Positions 10,802 through 19,108 are shown, counted from the stretch's first letter. The stretch is DNA of 35,705 nt from Acidobacteriota bacterium (GCA_019247495.1 JAFAOU010000195.1:1-35705); one strand, 5' to 3'. Notes: generated from the letters alone by a model not told the origin. Translations and numbers: made by a program.

Positions 10802-11983
10802 AACTGCGACGGCAACGCACGCCAGCGCTTGCGCGAGGTCGGCGACGAGGTCGTCGAGGTCTTCGCAGCCGGCGGAGAGGCGGACCAGGCCGGCGGTGAT
10901 GCCCTGGCGGCGCTGCTCCTCGACGGGAACGCCTTTGTGTGTCATCGAGGCGGGGTGCTCGATCAGTGATTCGACGCCGCCGAGGGAGACGGCGAGCGTG
11001 ATCATGCGGACGCTGTTCATCAGGATGCGGCCCGCTTCCGTGCCGCCGCGAAGTTCGAACGCGATCACCGATCCGGGGCCGGACATCTGGCGTTGCGCGA
11101 GATCGAATTGAGGATGCGTGGGCAGTCCGGGGAAGCGGACCCAGGCTACTTCCTCGTGCTGTTCGAGCCAGCGGGCGATGGCGATCGCGTTCGCCTGCGC
11201 GCGCTCGACGCGCATGCCGATGGTTCGAATGCCGCGCAGAACGAGCCATGATTGATGCGGGTCGATGGTCATGCCGAACACGATCGCGGCATCGCGCAAA
11301 ACGGCCAGCATTGCTGGATCGCGTGCGATCACGATTCCGGCGATGACGTCGCTGTGACCGTTGAGCGATTTCGTCATCGAGTGCAGCACGACGTCCGCAC
11401 CGAGTGTGATCGGCCGCTGCAGGTGCGGCCCGGCGAAGGTGTTGTCGACGACGAGCGGAATGCCGGCTCCGCGCGCGGCGGCGGATGCCGCTGCCAGGTC
11501 GACGAGATCGAGCGTCGGGTTCGCCGGCGTCTCAACATAGATCAGGCGCGTCTCAGGACGAATCGCCTCTGCGAGCGCGGTGGTGTCGACTGTCGGAACG
11601 AACGTCGACGTCACGCCGAGGCGGAAGAAGTAGCGCGTGAGCAGCGTGCGCGTGGCGCCGTAGAGCGGATCGGTGCAGACCACGTGATCGCCGTTGCGCA
11701 GGAGCGCCAGAAAGACGGTACTGATCGCGGCCATGCCGGTGGCCGTGGCGATGGCGCCGCATCCTTCCTCGAGATCAGCGACGCACGATTCGAGCGCCTG
11801 AACGGTCGGATTGCCCATCCGCGTGTAGATCGGGCCGGGCGACGTTCCCGCGAAACGCGCGGCTCCTTCTTCCGCAGAGGGAAACGCGAATGTGGAGCTC
11901 TGGTAGATCGGCACCGACACCGCGCCGCGATGCGCAGCCGGATCGAGACCGCCGTGGATTGCTTTCGTGTGCAGGTTCGCCAT
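10775..11983 (-). CDS. Trans-sulfuration PLP enzyme (cystathionine gamma-synthase / methionine gamma-lyase family)
   Basis: A 402-residue fold-type I PLP enzyme. The opening HTKAIHGGLDPAAHRGAVSVPIYQSSTF is typical of the Cys/Met metabolism family. The PLP site shows VVDNTFAGPHLQRP, the catalytic Lys sits in SMTKSLNGHSDV, and a conserved SLGGVESLIEHPASMTH follows. Family members make or break C-S bonds in cysteine, homocysteine and methionine metabolism; which reaction applies cannot be fixed by eye. I prefer ATG 11983 over an upstream TTG (12004), since MANLHTKAIHGG is the usual family start. The C-terminus runs into a dispersed repeat, so the last eight residues are non-native. A CRP-like palindrome lies about 55-70 bases upstream. 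It is not an obvious partner of its electron-transport neighbours. Confidence 0.9.
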   Translation of the reverse strand: MANLHTKAIHGGLDPAAHRGAVSVPIYQSSTFAFPSAEEGAARFAGTSPGPIYTRMGNPTVQALESCVADLEEGCGAIATATGMAAISTVFLALLRNGDHVVCTDPLYGATRTLLTRYFFRLGVTSTFVPTVDTTALAEAIRPETRLIYVETPANPTLDLVDLAAASAAARGAGIPLVVDNTFAGPHLQRPITLGADVVLHSMTKSLNGHSDVIAGIVIARDPAMLAVLRDAAIVFGMTIDPHQSWLVLRGIRTIGMRVERAQANAIAIARWLEQHEEVAWVRFPGLPTHPQFDLAQRQMSGPGSVIAFELRGGTEAGRILMNSVRMITLAVSLGGVESLIEHPASMTHKGVPVEEQRRQGITAGLVRLSAGCEDLDDLVADLAQALACVAVAVPPRPRVSA

Positions 11984-12038
11984 CGCACGATTCTGGGATG
12001 GCAAGAATCACAAACGAATGTTGCGCAACACGCGTGCG

Positions 12039-12054
12039 TGTGATCGATCGCACA
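12039..12054. promoter_or_regulatory. CRP-like palindrome upstream of the PLP-enzyme gene
   Basis: TGTGA-TCGATC-GCACA matches the CRP consensus TGTGA-N6-TCACA at nine of ten half-site positions. It lies 56-71 bases before the minus-strand ATG at 11983. A closely related site (TGTGC-GGAATC-GCACA) precedes the hydrogenase operon. Confidence 0.45.
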
Positions 12055-12056
12055 CG

Positions 12057-12092
12057 GCGGCTCCGCGTCAAAAGCGTTTCACGCGGAGCCGC
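12057..12092. repeat. Short copy of the dispersed inverted repeat
   Basis: A perfect 12-bp stem, GCGGCTCCGCGT (12057-12068) with ACGCGGAGCCGC (12081-12092), closes a 12-base loop. It lies 15 bases past the stop of the minus-strand cytochrome c gene. The sequence resembles the elements at 10740-10801 and 7176-7205. It may terminate cytochrome transcription, although no T-run follows on that strand. Confidence 0.65.
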
Positions 12093-12106
12093 GGAGGAGA
12101 GACGGG

Positions 12107-12433
12107 TTACTTTTTCGCGAGGCCGCGGATGTAGGCGACGAGCGAGGAGATGTCGGCGACGCTCAGCTTGTCTTTGTACGCGGGCATCTTGCCCTTGCCG
12201 TCGCTGATGACCTTCTGCAGGTCGGTGTCGGACTGCTTCTGCACGTCGGCCGAGCGGAGGTCGCGGACCTTCATCGCTTTGCCGACCGCAGTCGCGCCGG
12301 CGCCGTCGGGGCCGTGGCAACTCGCGCATTTTGCTTTGAATGTTTCCGGCGCGCCGGGCGCGGCGGCGAAAGCAACCGTTGAGGCGAGGATGAAGAGGGT
12401 GATCATCGATGCAATGGTCAGTTTTCGGGTCAT
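12107..12433 (-). CDS. Small monohaem cytochrome c, secreted (paralogue of 5583-5885)
   Basis: A 108-residue class-I cytochrome c. The signal peptide (MTRKLTIASMITLFILASTVAFA) precedes the haem site CASCH. The axial Met is likely in KGKMPAYK, and the protein ends in a helix (VAYIRGLAKK). A good ribosome site (AGGAGG) precedes the ATG. It shares VGKAMKVRDLRSADVQK and DGKGKMPA with the cytochrome at 5583-5885, so the two arose by duplication. It probably carries electrons in the periplasm, for example between the 11-haem cytochrome and the oxidase; that link is inference. It lies downstream of the 9-haem cytochrome gene but is separated from it by a strong terminator, so it may have its own promoter. 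Confidence 0.9.
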   Translation of the reverse strand: MTRKLTIASMITLFILASTVAFAAAPGAPETFKAKCASCHGPDGAGATAVGKAMKVRDLRSADVQKQSDTDLQKVISDGKGKMPAYKDKLSVADISSLVAYIRGLAKK

Positions 12434-12465
12434 TCGAACCTCCTTCTGTGGATCGATACAGTAAC

Positions 12466-12495
12466 AAAAACGGCGCCAGCCTGGGGCTGGCGCCG
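12466..12495 (-). terminator. Rho-independent terminator of the 9-haem cytochrome gene
   Basis: On the minus strand an 11-bp perfect stem (12471-12481 with 12485-12495, CGGCGCCAGCC type) with a 3-base loop is followed directly by TTTTTGTTACTG. It lies 24 bases after the minus-strand stop codon at 12519. This is a classic intrinsic terminator. Confidence 0.9.
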
Positions 12496-12518
12496 CTCAC
12501 CGGGAAACGTGACGAAGG

Positions 12519-15500
12519 CTATTGCCGTGCCTGGATCGTGGTCGGGTCGTTGGTCTTCATGTCGATCATCGAGGCTGAGGAGAGGATGTTCGTCCCCTTC
12601 ACCACGGTCACCGTCGCGAAGCCCCAATCGATGTCGGGTGCGTTCGCGCGGTTCTTGAACGGCTCGATGTCCTGAAGACCTGAGCCCGCTTTGACGATCA
12701 GGTTGTAGGCGGTCAGCGACTTCCCGGAAGAATCGAACAGATTGACGGTGACCTGCGCCTCGGTCGTTCCGCCGTTGGTGATGACGAGGTTCGAACGGAA
12801 CGCATTCGACTTCTGACGCAGTCCGATCAGGCTGATGGTCTGGCCGGCGGAATAGCCGAGGTCGGCCACGCGGCCGTCGTAGCTCTGGCCGTAGGTGCCG
12901 TTATCGGCCTGATTGAAAATGCGGGTGGCCACGAGCAGCGGACGATCGGAGCAGATCTCCAGCGCGCCGATGTTCGATGCGCTCATCGTGGCCGTAAGGT
13001 CCTCGAACGCCTTCTGCGAATTGCCGTCGATGGTGCCGGCGGCTTCGAGATCGCCGCTGGCCTGGTGGAGGACGAAGCGCAGCGAGGCGGTGGAGGATTC
13101 GAGATTGCGTGCGACGAGATCGGTGCGCCACTGGCTGCCGGCGCTGCCGGGCGTGTGGCCGACCATCTCGCTCCAGTAGACGTACTTCGTGTTGCACGAG
13201 ACAGCTCCGGCTCCGTTGCCGAGGCCGCCGCCGATCGCGGCAGGATTCACGCCATTCGCGGGCGTCGAAACCGCGGCGGCATTGATCGAGCTGACTGCGA
13301 AGAGCGAGACGTCCAGCGCGGAGTTGACGAAGGCCGGATTGTGTACGCCTTTGCTCTTGTCGCTCTCGACCATGAAGTAGTTCCAGCCCGCTTTGCCGAG
13401 GGCGGGATCGGCGACCGAGTAGAGCTCGACCGGCGTCCCGGCCGGGCGGACCACCTTCACCGTGGCCAGCGAGAGATCGCTGACTTTCGTGCCGCCGGTG
13501 AGCGTCACGTTGACGCCCTGCCGGCCGTGGCTGGAGATGAACTCGATGCCGGCGATGTCGGAGGCGTTCTTGATCGTCTTCTGGCCATTGAGGTCGATGG
13601 CGTTCCCGGCGCGGATCTGCGCCTGCATCAGGTTCCTGATCGACGTTTCCATCTGCGCCTTGAGCGCGGCCAGCTTCGCCTCGACGGGAGCCTGCACCGT
13701 TTCCTTGGTGAAGTTGCTGTGGCACTTCGTGCAGATGGTGTTGCTGGCGTAGAACGTGTGGTTCGTGCCGCCGTAGGTTCCGTCCGCGTTCAGGTTCGCG
13801 AGCGCGGCCGGCGGATCGGTCGACTCCATGTGGCAGGCGACGCACGAGTCCTGAATCATCGAGTGCAGGCCGCGCGTACCGACTTTCGTGAAGTAGAGGT
13901 TCTGGCCCATGAGGATGTCGGCCTGCGGACCTTCGTGCGGCGCGCGCGTGGCGTCGGCGACGGTGAAGTGGGCGTCATCGCGAAGATCACGGCGGCCGTT
14001 GTGGCAGGTCATGCAGATGGCGCCGGAGCCGACGTTGGTGGCGGTGAATCCGGCCATGAGCGGCGGCGTCTTGCCGGTGACGCGTACTTTGGAGTTGGTG
14101 GTCGGTCCGCCGGACGTCGTGCCGACGTCGTGCGGATCGTGGCAGGTCGCGCAGGTCTGCGGGTGGACGTCGTCCGCGGTCCAGGTGACGTCGAGATTGG
14201 CGGTGCTGAATCCTTTGTCCTGCCACTGGACGAATCCCTGCGCGCTATGGCATTTCGAGCACGTCGCGTCCGTCCCCTCGGCGACCGCGACTTCGTAATT
14301 GGCGTGGCCGGAGAGCTGCCACTGCTGGTAGCGCCCGTGACGCGCCGGTTCGCCGTGACACGTTCCGCAGACTTCGGACGAGAGCGTCTTGCGCGAGCCG
14401 TCTTTCTTCATGTGCGCGGCGCTGTCCTGCGGACCGTGGCAATTCTCGCATTGGATGTTGGCCATCCGCGCGGTGGCGGGATAGTTGGCGAGCGTCTTCG
14501 TCCAGTTCTGCGGATCGCCGTGCGTGAGCAGATCGGTGGTGAGGAAGCCGGCAAAGTCGGCGGCTTCGTCGATCCCTTTGTTGTTTACGGGCTTGGCGTT
14601 GAAGCCGACGGAGTGGCAGGAGATGCACGCCGAGGTGTAGTGACCGCCGGGCGTGTTGACGTTCTGCGTGAAGATCTCCGCATGGCCCGATTGCGCCCAC
14701 GGCGTGAAGAGGTCGAAGTGCGGTGTGTTCTTGACGTGGCACTGCATGCAGGCGGTGTCGACGACCGGACGGCCGGTTGCATCCTGGCTGGTGATGATGC
14801 CCTTCCAGGTGCCGGCGTGGATGGTCATCGTGACCGGCTTGTTGGCGGTGAGGTCGGTGACCGTGAGCTGATAGGTGCCGGCGACGTCCGGCGTGAACTC
14901 GGGGTTTTGCGTCGTTGGATCGAGAAGCGTGGCCGTCGAGCCGGCCGGCGCGGTCAGGGTCCAGTTGTACGTGGCCTGCTTCTTCGCGTGCAGCAGCACG
15001 GGCAGCAGGATTGGAACGTTGCGCGTTCCGGTCGCCGTCTCCCACGGCAGATTGCCGGCTAACGTCAGTGGGACGCGATACGTGCCGGAGGACGTTGTTA
15101 CGGCGACGTCGAACTTGATCGCGGCCGCATCGGCAAGCGCGTGCGGCGACACGCCGGCGACGACGAAGCGATTCTGCAGTCCGCCTTCGTACGCGAGGCC
15201 TGTAGGCATGTTAGCGGGCCGCTGCGCATCGGTGATGGGCGCCTCTTCGAGCACCGTCATCAGCTCTTCGCGAAACAGCTTGCGGCTCGGCATCGCGACG
15301 GCGATGGTGTCGGACGTGTCGCCGGCCACGATGGCCGCGACGCCGCCGGTCTGCGTCCACTTGATGCTCTGCAACGTCGAGCCGTCGTTGATGACGACCT
15401 TCGCTTTCGCGCTGACCGTCGCGCCGGGTACGGGATCGCCGGTAACGGTCATCGTGACGGTGACCGGCGTGGCGGCGAATGTGAGGCCCGCCACTCCCGC

Positions 15501-15560
15501 GATCAGAATTGCCGCGATGAGCGCGAGCATGGGGTGCTGGTGATACCTGCTTTTCTCCAT
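12519..15560 (-). CDS. Nine-haem secreted cytochrome c with beta-rich C-terminal region
   Basis: A 1013-residue exported protein. It begins at ATG 15560 behind GGAG; a longer frame from 15629 lacks such a site. Signal segment: LALIAAILIAGVAGLTFAA. Residues about 30-260 look beta-rich and Thr/Val-rich (VTMTVTGDPVPGATVSAKAK), like an Ig or PKD-like adhesion module. Nine CxxCH sites lie at about 270-613: CMQCH, CISCH, CENCH, CGTCH, CSKCH, CATCH, CMTCH, CVACH and CTKCH. The last 350 residues hold no haem and are again beta-rich (VTVNLFDSSGKSLTAYNL). Such a layout suggests periplasmic or cell-surface electron transfer, perhaps with binding to a partner or solid. No sorting signal is recognised. 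A clear terminator follows. Confidence 0.88.
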   Translation of the reverse strand: MEKSRYHQHPMLALIAAILIAGVAGLTFAATPVTVTMTVTGDPVPGATVSAKAKVVINDGSTLQSIKWTQTGGVAAIVAGDTSDTIAVAMPSRKLFREELMTVLEEAPITDAQRPANMPTGLAYEGGLQNRFVVAGVSPHALADAAAIKFDVAVTTSSGTYRVPLTLAGNLPWETATGTRNVPILLPVLLHAKKQATYNWTLTAPAGSTATLLDPTTQNPEFTPDVAGTYQLTVTDLTANKPVTMTIHAGTWKGIITSQDATGRPVVDTACMQCHVKNTPHFDLFTPWAQSGHAEIFTQNVNTPGGHYTSACISCHSVGFNAKPVNNKGIDEAADFAGFLTTDLLTHGDPQNWTKTLANYPATARMANIQCENCHGPQDSAAHMKKDGSRKTLSSEVCGTCHGEPARHGRYQQWQLSGHANYEVAVAEGTDATCSKCHSAQGFVQWQDKGFSTANLDVTWTADDVHPQTCATCHDPHDVGTTSGGPTTNSKVRVTGKTPPLMAGFTATNVGSGAICMTCHNGRRDLRDDAHFTVADATRAPHEGPQADILMGQNLYFTKVGTRGLHSMIQDSCVACHMESTDPPAALANLNADGTYGGTNHTFYASNTICTKCHSNFTKETVQAPVEAKLAALKAQMETSIRNLMQAQIRAGNAIDLNGQKTIKNASDIAGIEFISSHGRQGVNVTLTGGTKVSDLSLATVKVVRPAGTPVELYSVADPALGKAGWNYFMVESDKSKGVHNPAFVNSALDVSLFAVSSINAAAVSTPANGVNPAAIGGGLGNGAGAVSCNTKYVYWSEMVGHTPGSAGSQWRTDLVARNLESSTASLRFVLHQASGDLEAAGTIDGNSQKAFEDLTATMSASNIGALEICSDRPLLVATRIFNQADNGTYGQSYDGRVADLGYSAGQTISLIGLRQKSNAFRSNLVITNGGTTEAQVTVNLFDSSGKSLTAYNLIVKAGSGLQDIEPFKNRANAPDIDWGFATVTVVKGTNILSSASMIDMKTNDPTTIQARQ

Positions 15561-15705
15561 GACGCTTCTCCTTTGTCCTGGAGTCCCACATTGCGTTCGA
15601 AGCGGGCAGAAAGCAGTCGAGGCGGTCACCCATGCCGGGTGCGGCGAGTCACTGGTCGGAGTGTGTGTTTGATGTCACGGGGGTGGGGTGTCGGGTGTCG
15701 GGGGT

Positions 15706-15745
15706 GGGAGCGGGGAGTTAGGTCGTTCTCCGACTCCCGACTCCC
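15706..15745. repeat. Inverted repeat of GGGAG(TC)GGGAGT type
   Basis: The left arm GGGAGCGGGGAGT (15706-15718) pairs with the right arm ACTCCCGACTCCC (15733-15745), with two mismatches in 13. It lies 13 bases beyond the stop of the minus-strand CBS gene and within the 197-bp upstream region of the 9-haem cytochrome gene. It may be another dispersed element or a terminator. The flanks are rich in GTCGGG repeats. Confidence 0.6.
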
Positions 15746-15757
15746 CGGCCCTGGCGA

Positions 15758-16204
15758 CTACGCGTGAACGTGCGACACCGCAGACTTGCGGTTCCAGTAC
15801 GACACCGCGAGAAGAAAATCGGCGACGTTCGTTGAGGCGAAGGTCGGCGCGAGATCGGACGGCGCGAGGATCCCAACCACCTTCCCATCGTCATCCACGA
15901 CCGGCAGCCGGCGGATTTGTTGCGCCTCCATCAGTTCGATCGCGGCCTGGACGTCTTCGTCGCGGCGGATCGTGTAGACCGTCTTCGTCATCACGTCGAG
16001 AATCGGCGTCGTGGACGGATTTTTTCCCGCGGCGACGGCGCGGCAGGTGATGTCGCGGTCGGTGATGACGCCGACCAGTTTCGAAGAATCACAGACCGGG
16101 ATAAAGCCGCAGTCGTGCTCCGACATCATTCGGGCGACGGAATCGAGCGTGTCGTGAGGAGTGCAGCAGATGGGTGAAACTGTCATCGCATCCTTGATCA
16201 GCAT
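15758..16204 (-). CDS. CBS-domain pair protein
   Basis: A 148-residue protein consisting of two CBS motifs. The first runs from MLIKDAMTVSPICCTPHDTL to GVITDRDITCRAV, and the second from VMTKTVYTIRRDEDVQAAI to VVGILAPSDLAPTF. CBS pairs bind adenine nucleotides and act as energy or ligand sensors. Stand-alone pairs like this usually regulate another protein, and none can be named here. I chose ATG 16204 because the CBS pattern starts there; the frame is open upstream to 16267 without a good start. It lies 98 bases after citrate synthase on the same strand, so it may belong to the malic enzyme-citrate synthase transcript. Confidence 0.88.
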   Translation of the reverse strand: MLIKDAMTVSPICCTPHDTLDSVARMMSEHDCGFIPVCDSSKLVGVITDRDITCRAVAAGKNPSTTPILDVMTKTVYTIRRDEDVQAAIELMEAQQIRRLPVVDDDGKVVGILAPSDLAPTFASTNVADFLLAVSYWNRKSAVSHVHA

Positions 16205-16302
16205 GAGCGTGTCCTCCGCCGAACATGCATAAAGCCGGATGACCTGGCCCGGAAGGAGACAGGTCACGCGGCTGCGGGGTGCGCATCACACCCGCCGGTT
16301 CG

Positions 16303-17583
16303 TCACACGGTCATTGCCAGCGCTTCTTCGAGCGTTTCGATGTTGCGCACGGTGTTGCCGGCGTACACCTGGCGCGGACGGTTGATCCTGGTCTTGTCGT
16401 CGCCGACCATCTCTTTCCATTGCGCGATCCAGCCCGGAAGGCGGCCGAGGGCGAACATGACCGTGAACATGTTCGTGGGGATGCCCATGGCGCGATAGAG
16501 GATGCCGCTGTAGAAGTCGACGTTCGGGTAGAGCTTGCGTTCGATGAAGTAGGGATCGGTGAGCGCGATCTGCTCCAGCTCGATGGCGGTGTCCAGCAGC
16601 GGATCGCGCATGCCGAGGGAGGCGAGGACTTCGTCGGCGGCTTTCTTCAGGATCGTCGCGCGCGGATCGAAGTTCTTGTAGACGCGGTGGCCGAATCCCA
16701 TCAGCTTGAAACCGGAATCCTTCTGCTTCGCGCGCTCGACGAACGCGCGCGGGCTTTGGCCCGACTCGCGGATCTGCTGCAGCATCTCGATGACGTGCTG
16801 GTTCGCGCCGCCGTGCAGCGGTCCCCAAAGCGCGCAGATGCCGGCGGAGATCGAGGCGAAGAGGTTGGCGCCGCTGCTTCCGACCATGCGCACGGTCGAC
16901 GTGCTGCAGTTCTGTTCGTGATCGGCGTGCAGGATCAGCAGCAGATTGAGCGCGCGGTCGACGGCCGGGGACACGACATAGTCCTCAGCCGGCACGGCGA
17001 ACATCATGTGCATGAAGTTCTGCGTGTACGTCAGGTCGTTGCGCGGATAGATGAACGGCTGGCCGACCGATTTCTTGTACGAGAACGCGGCGATCGTTTT
17101 CGCTTTCGAGAGCAGGCGGATGATGTTCAACTCGCTGTCGCCGCTGTTTGGGTAGTAGGCGGAGAGCGACGCCACCATCGCCGAGAGGATCGCCATCGGA
17201 TGCGCCGAGGGCGGGAAGCCTTCGAAGAACTTCTTCATGTCCTCGTGAATGAGGCTGTGCCGCGTCAGCTTTGCGTCGAACGCGATCAGTTCGGCCGGCG
17301 AGGGCAGATGTCCGTGGATCAGCAGGTAGCAGACTTCGACGAACGTGCACTGGCGCGCCAGCTCCTCGATCGGATAGCCGCGATAGCGAAGGATGCCCTT
17401 CTCGCCGTCGATGAACGTGATCGCGCTGGCGCAGGAGCCGGTGTTGGCGTAGCCGGGATCAAACGTGATGGCGCCGCTCTTCGCGCGGAGCGAGGTGATG
17501 TCGATCGCCGTCTCGCCCTCACTTCCTTCGATTACAGGCAGCTCGTACTCTCTTCCTTTCAACAGCAGCGTGGCAGTGCTCAT
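16303..17583 (-). CDS. gltA: Citrate synthase
   Basis: A 426-residue type-II (long) citrate synthase, condensing acetyl-CoA and oxaloacetate to citrate. The N-terminal beta domain, as in hexameric enzymes, is visible (GREYELPVIEGSEGETAID). Catalytic regions are HGGANQHV (His), MGFGHRVYKNFDPR (His and Arg) and the Asp-bearing region near DFYSGILYRAMGIP. The start ATG 17583 gives the usual MSTATLLLKG opening. It is preceded after 29 bases by the malic enzyme gene on the same strand, so the two are probably one transcript. With nifJ in the window, pyruvate/acetyl-CoA entry into the TCA cycle is well represented. Confidence 0.96.
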   Translation of the reverse strand: MSTATLLLKGREYELPVIEGSEGETAIDITSLRAKSGAITFDPGYANTGSCASAITFIDGEKGILRYRGYPIEELARQCTFVEVCYLLIHGHLPSPAELIAFDAKLTRHSLIHEDMKKFFEGFPPSAHPMAILSAMVASLSAYYPNSGDSELNIIRLLSKAKTIAAFSYKKSVGQPFIYPRNDLTYTQNFMHMMFAVPAEDYVVSPAVDRALNLLLILHADHEQNCSTSTVRMVGSSGANLFASISAGICALWGPLHGGANQHVIEMLQQIRESGQSPRAFVERAKQKDSGFKLMGFGHRVYKNFDPRATILKKAADEVLASLGMRDPLLDTAIELEQIALTDPYFIERKLYPNVDFYSGILYRAMGIPTNMFTVMFALGRLPGWIAQWKEMVGDDKTRINRPRQVYAGNTVRNIETLEEALAMTV

Positions 17584-17612
17584 CGTTCGTTCCTTTCGTT
17601 GATGTGATGCGG

Positions 17613-18944
17613 CTACAGGATGGCTGTGCCGGCAAGACCAATGCGGGTTGCGGTTTCGAAGACGGTTTTGGCGACGGCCTGATGGACGCCGCGGTCGAGG
17701 CATGACGGGACGACGTCGCCCGGCGCGGCGAGTGCCGCGATCGTTTCCGCGGCGGCGATCAACATCCCGGTCGTAATCGCGCTGCTGCGCGCCTGCAGCG
17801 CGCCGCGGAACAAGCCCGGAAACGCGAGGGCGTTGTTGATGGAACGGCCGTCGCCGGCGAACGCCGCTCCCGCGCCGCGCGCATCCGAGGGAAAGATCTC
17901 CGGCTTCGGATTGGTCAGCGCGAAGATGACCTGCCCTTTGCGTACGGCGCGCGGATCGATCAGCCCGGGACATCCCGTCGCGGCGATGACGATGTCCGCC
18001 TCGGCCATGATCGTGTCCATGTCCGACGCGATCGCGCCCGCGGCCGCAACGCGCCGGACGGCATCCGCCGAGGTGTCGGCGACGAGCACTTCGCCAACGC
18101 CGTAGGAAACGGCGAGTTTGGCGATGGCGCTGCCGGCGGCGCCGAGCCCGATCATGCCGGCGCGCGAACGTTTCAGGTCGCGATCGGTGATGCGGCACGC
18201 ATTGATGACCGCGGCCAGCGTGACGGTGGCCGTTCCGTGCTGGTCGTCGTGCATGACCGGCTTGCGCAGGAGCCGGCGCAGTTCGTCTTCGATGGCGTAG
18301 CAGTCGGGGATGCGGATGTCCTCGAGATGAATGCCGCCGAACGTGTGCGAGATGCGCATCACGGTGTCGACGAACTCCATCGGATCGAGTGTGTCGATCA
18401 GCACCGGCGTGGCGCTGATGTCGACCAGCTCGTCGTAGAGCACGGCCTTTCCTTCCATGACCGGCATGCTGGCCAGCGGACCGATATTGCCGAGGCCAAG
18501 GACGCGCGAACCGTTGGTGAAAATGCCGACGGAGTTGCCGATCGAAGTCAGTTCCCACGCACGCGACGCGTCATCGACGATGGCCCGCGAAACGCGCGCG
18601 ACGCCTGGCGTGTAGATGCTGCGCATGTCGGCGAGTTGATCGAGATGCACGCGGCTGGTGGAGTGCAGCTTTCCGCCGCGGTGCGCTTCGAACACGCGGT
18701 CGGTGGTCTCCATGACTTCGACGCCGTCGATCGCGCCGATGCACGTAACCACGCGCATGGTCTGTTCCTCGTCGATCGTTTCGATGGTGACGTCGCGCAG
18801 CGTGGCCGTCTCGCCGACGTTGATCGTGGAGATGTCGCCGATCAGTCCCCCCGCCTCGGCGATGGTGTTTGTCAAGCGCGCGAGCTGTCCTGGCCGATGC
18901 TCGACCCGAATGCGCAGCACAGTGTCGATGACGTGTTCGCTCAT
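17613..18944 (-). CDS. NAD(P)-dependent malic enzyme with N-terminal ACT domain
   Basis: A 443-residue cytoplasmic enzyme that decarboxylates malate to pyruvate. Residues about 8-80 form an ACT domain (LRIRVEHRPGQLARLTNTIAEAGG), a small-molecule-binding regulatory module. The malic enzyme part follows: YTPGVARVS, GLGNIGPLASMPVMEGKA with the catalytic Lys, HLEDIRIPDCYAIEDEL with the metal ligands, HDDQHGTATV, then the nucleotide fold GLGAAGSAIA. A fusion of ACT with a short bacterial malic enzyme is a known arrangement. A TTGAC-N4-GTCAC palindrome lies about 60-70 bases before the ATG, suggesting oxygen- or redox-linked control. Citrate synthase follows after 29 bases. Confidence 0.94.
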   Translation of the reverse strand: MSEHVIDTVLRIRVEHRPGQLARLTNTIAEAGGLIGDISTINVGETATLRDVTIETIDEEQTMRVVTCIGAIDGVEVMETTDRVFEAHRGGKLHSTSRVHLDQLADMRSIYTPGVARVSRAIVDDASRAWELTSIGNSVGIFTNGSRVLGLGNIGPLASMPVMEGKAVLYDELVDISATPVLIDTLDPMEFVDTVMRISHTFGGIHLEDIRIPDCYAIEDELRRLLRKPVMHDDQHGTATVTLAAVINACRITDRDLKRSRAGMIGLGAAGSAIAKLAVSYGVGEVLVADTSADAVRRVAAAGAIASDMDTIMAEADIVIAATGCPGLIDPRAVRKGQVIFALTNPKPEIFPSDARGAGAAFAGDGRSINNALAFPGLFRGALQARSSAITTGMLIAAAETIAALAAPGDVVPSCLDRGVHQAVAKTVFETATRIGLAGTAIL

Positions 18945-19001
18945 GAAGGCCAGTGTGTCGAAATGAGCGACGCCGGTTTAGCGCGGGCGTCACCACCGCG
19001 G

Positions 19002-19015
19002 TTGACGTGCGTCAC
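19002..19015. promoter_or_regulatory. FNR/DNR-like palindrome upstream of the malic enzyme gene
   Basis: TTGAC-GTGC-GTCAC has the half-site and N4 spacing of FNR/DNR-family sites (TTGAx-N4-xTCAA). It lies 58-71 bases before the minus-strand start at 18944. Near-identical sites occur at 19375 and 4363. Confidence 0.5.
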
Positions 19016-19043
19016 AAAATTTGATTGCGCGCAGCGTCTGACC

Positions 19044-19071
19044 GGAGCGCCGGCTGGGACGCCAGCGCTCC
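19044..19071. repeat. Inverted repeat / hairpin
   Basis: GGAGCGCCGGC (19044-19054) pairs with GCCAGCGCTCC (19061-19071) with one mismatch and a 6-base loop. It lies 37 bases past the stop of the small minus-strand membrane-protein gene. It could be a terminator for that gene, although no T-run follows at once, or another dispersed repeat. Confidence 0.45.
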
Positions 19072-19108
19072 ATCGCGCTGCGCGCGCCGCAACGTTTCGA
19101 TACTCGCG

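Noticed and set aside
11984..12004. TTG start at 12004 for the PLP enzyme
   Set aside because: The ATG at 11983 gives the usual family N-terminus, and the TTG has no ribosome site.
13065..15062. 665-codon plus-strand open frame opposite the 9-haem cytochrome
   Set aside because: It has an Arg/Gly/Val-rich shadow composition; the minus strand has nine CxxCH motifs, a signal peptide, a ribosome site and a terminator.
15561..15757. Cyclic-di-GMP (GEMM) riboswitch before the multiheme cytochrome
   Set aside because: I looked because such riboswitches precede cytochromes in Geobacter, but the conserved GEMM segments are not present.
16279..17607. 442-codon plus-strand open frame opposite citrate synthase
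   Set aside because: Citrate synthase on the minus strand is unmistakable, and the opposite frame shows no family motifs.
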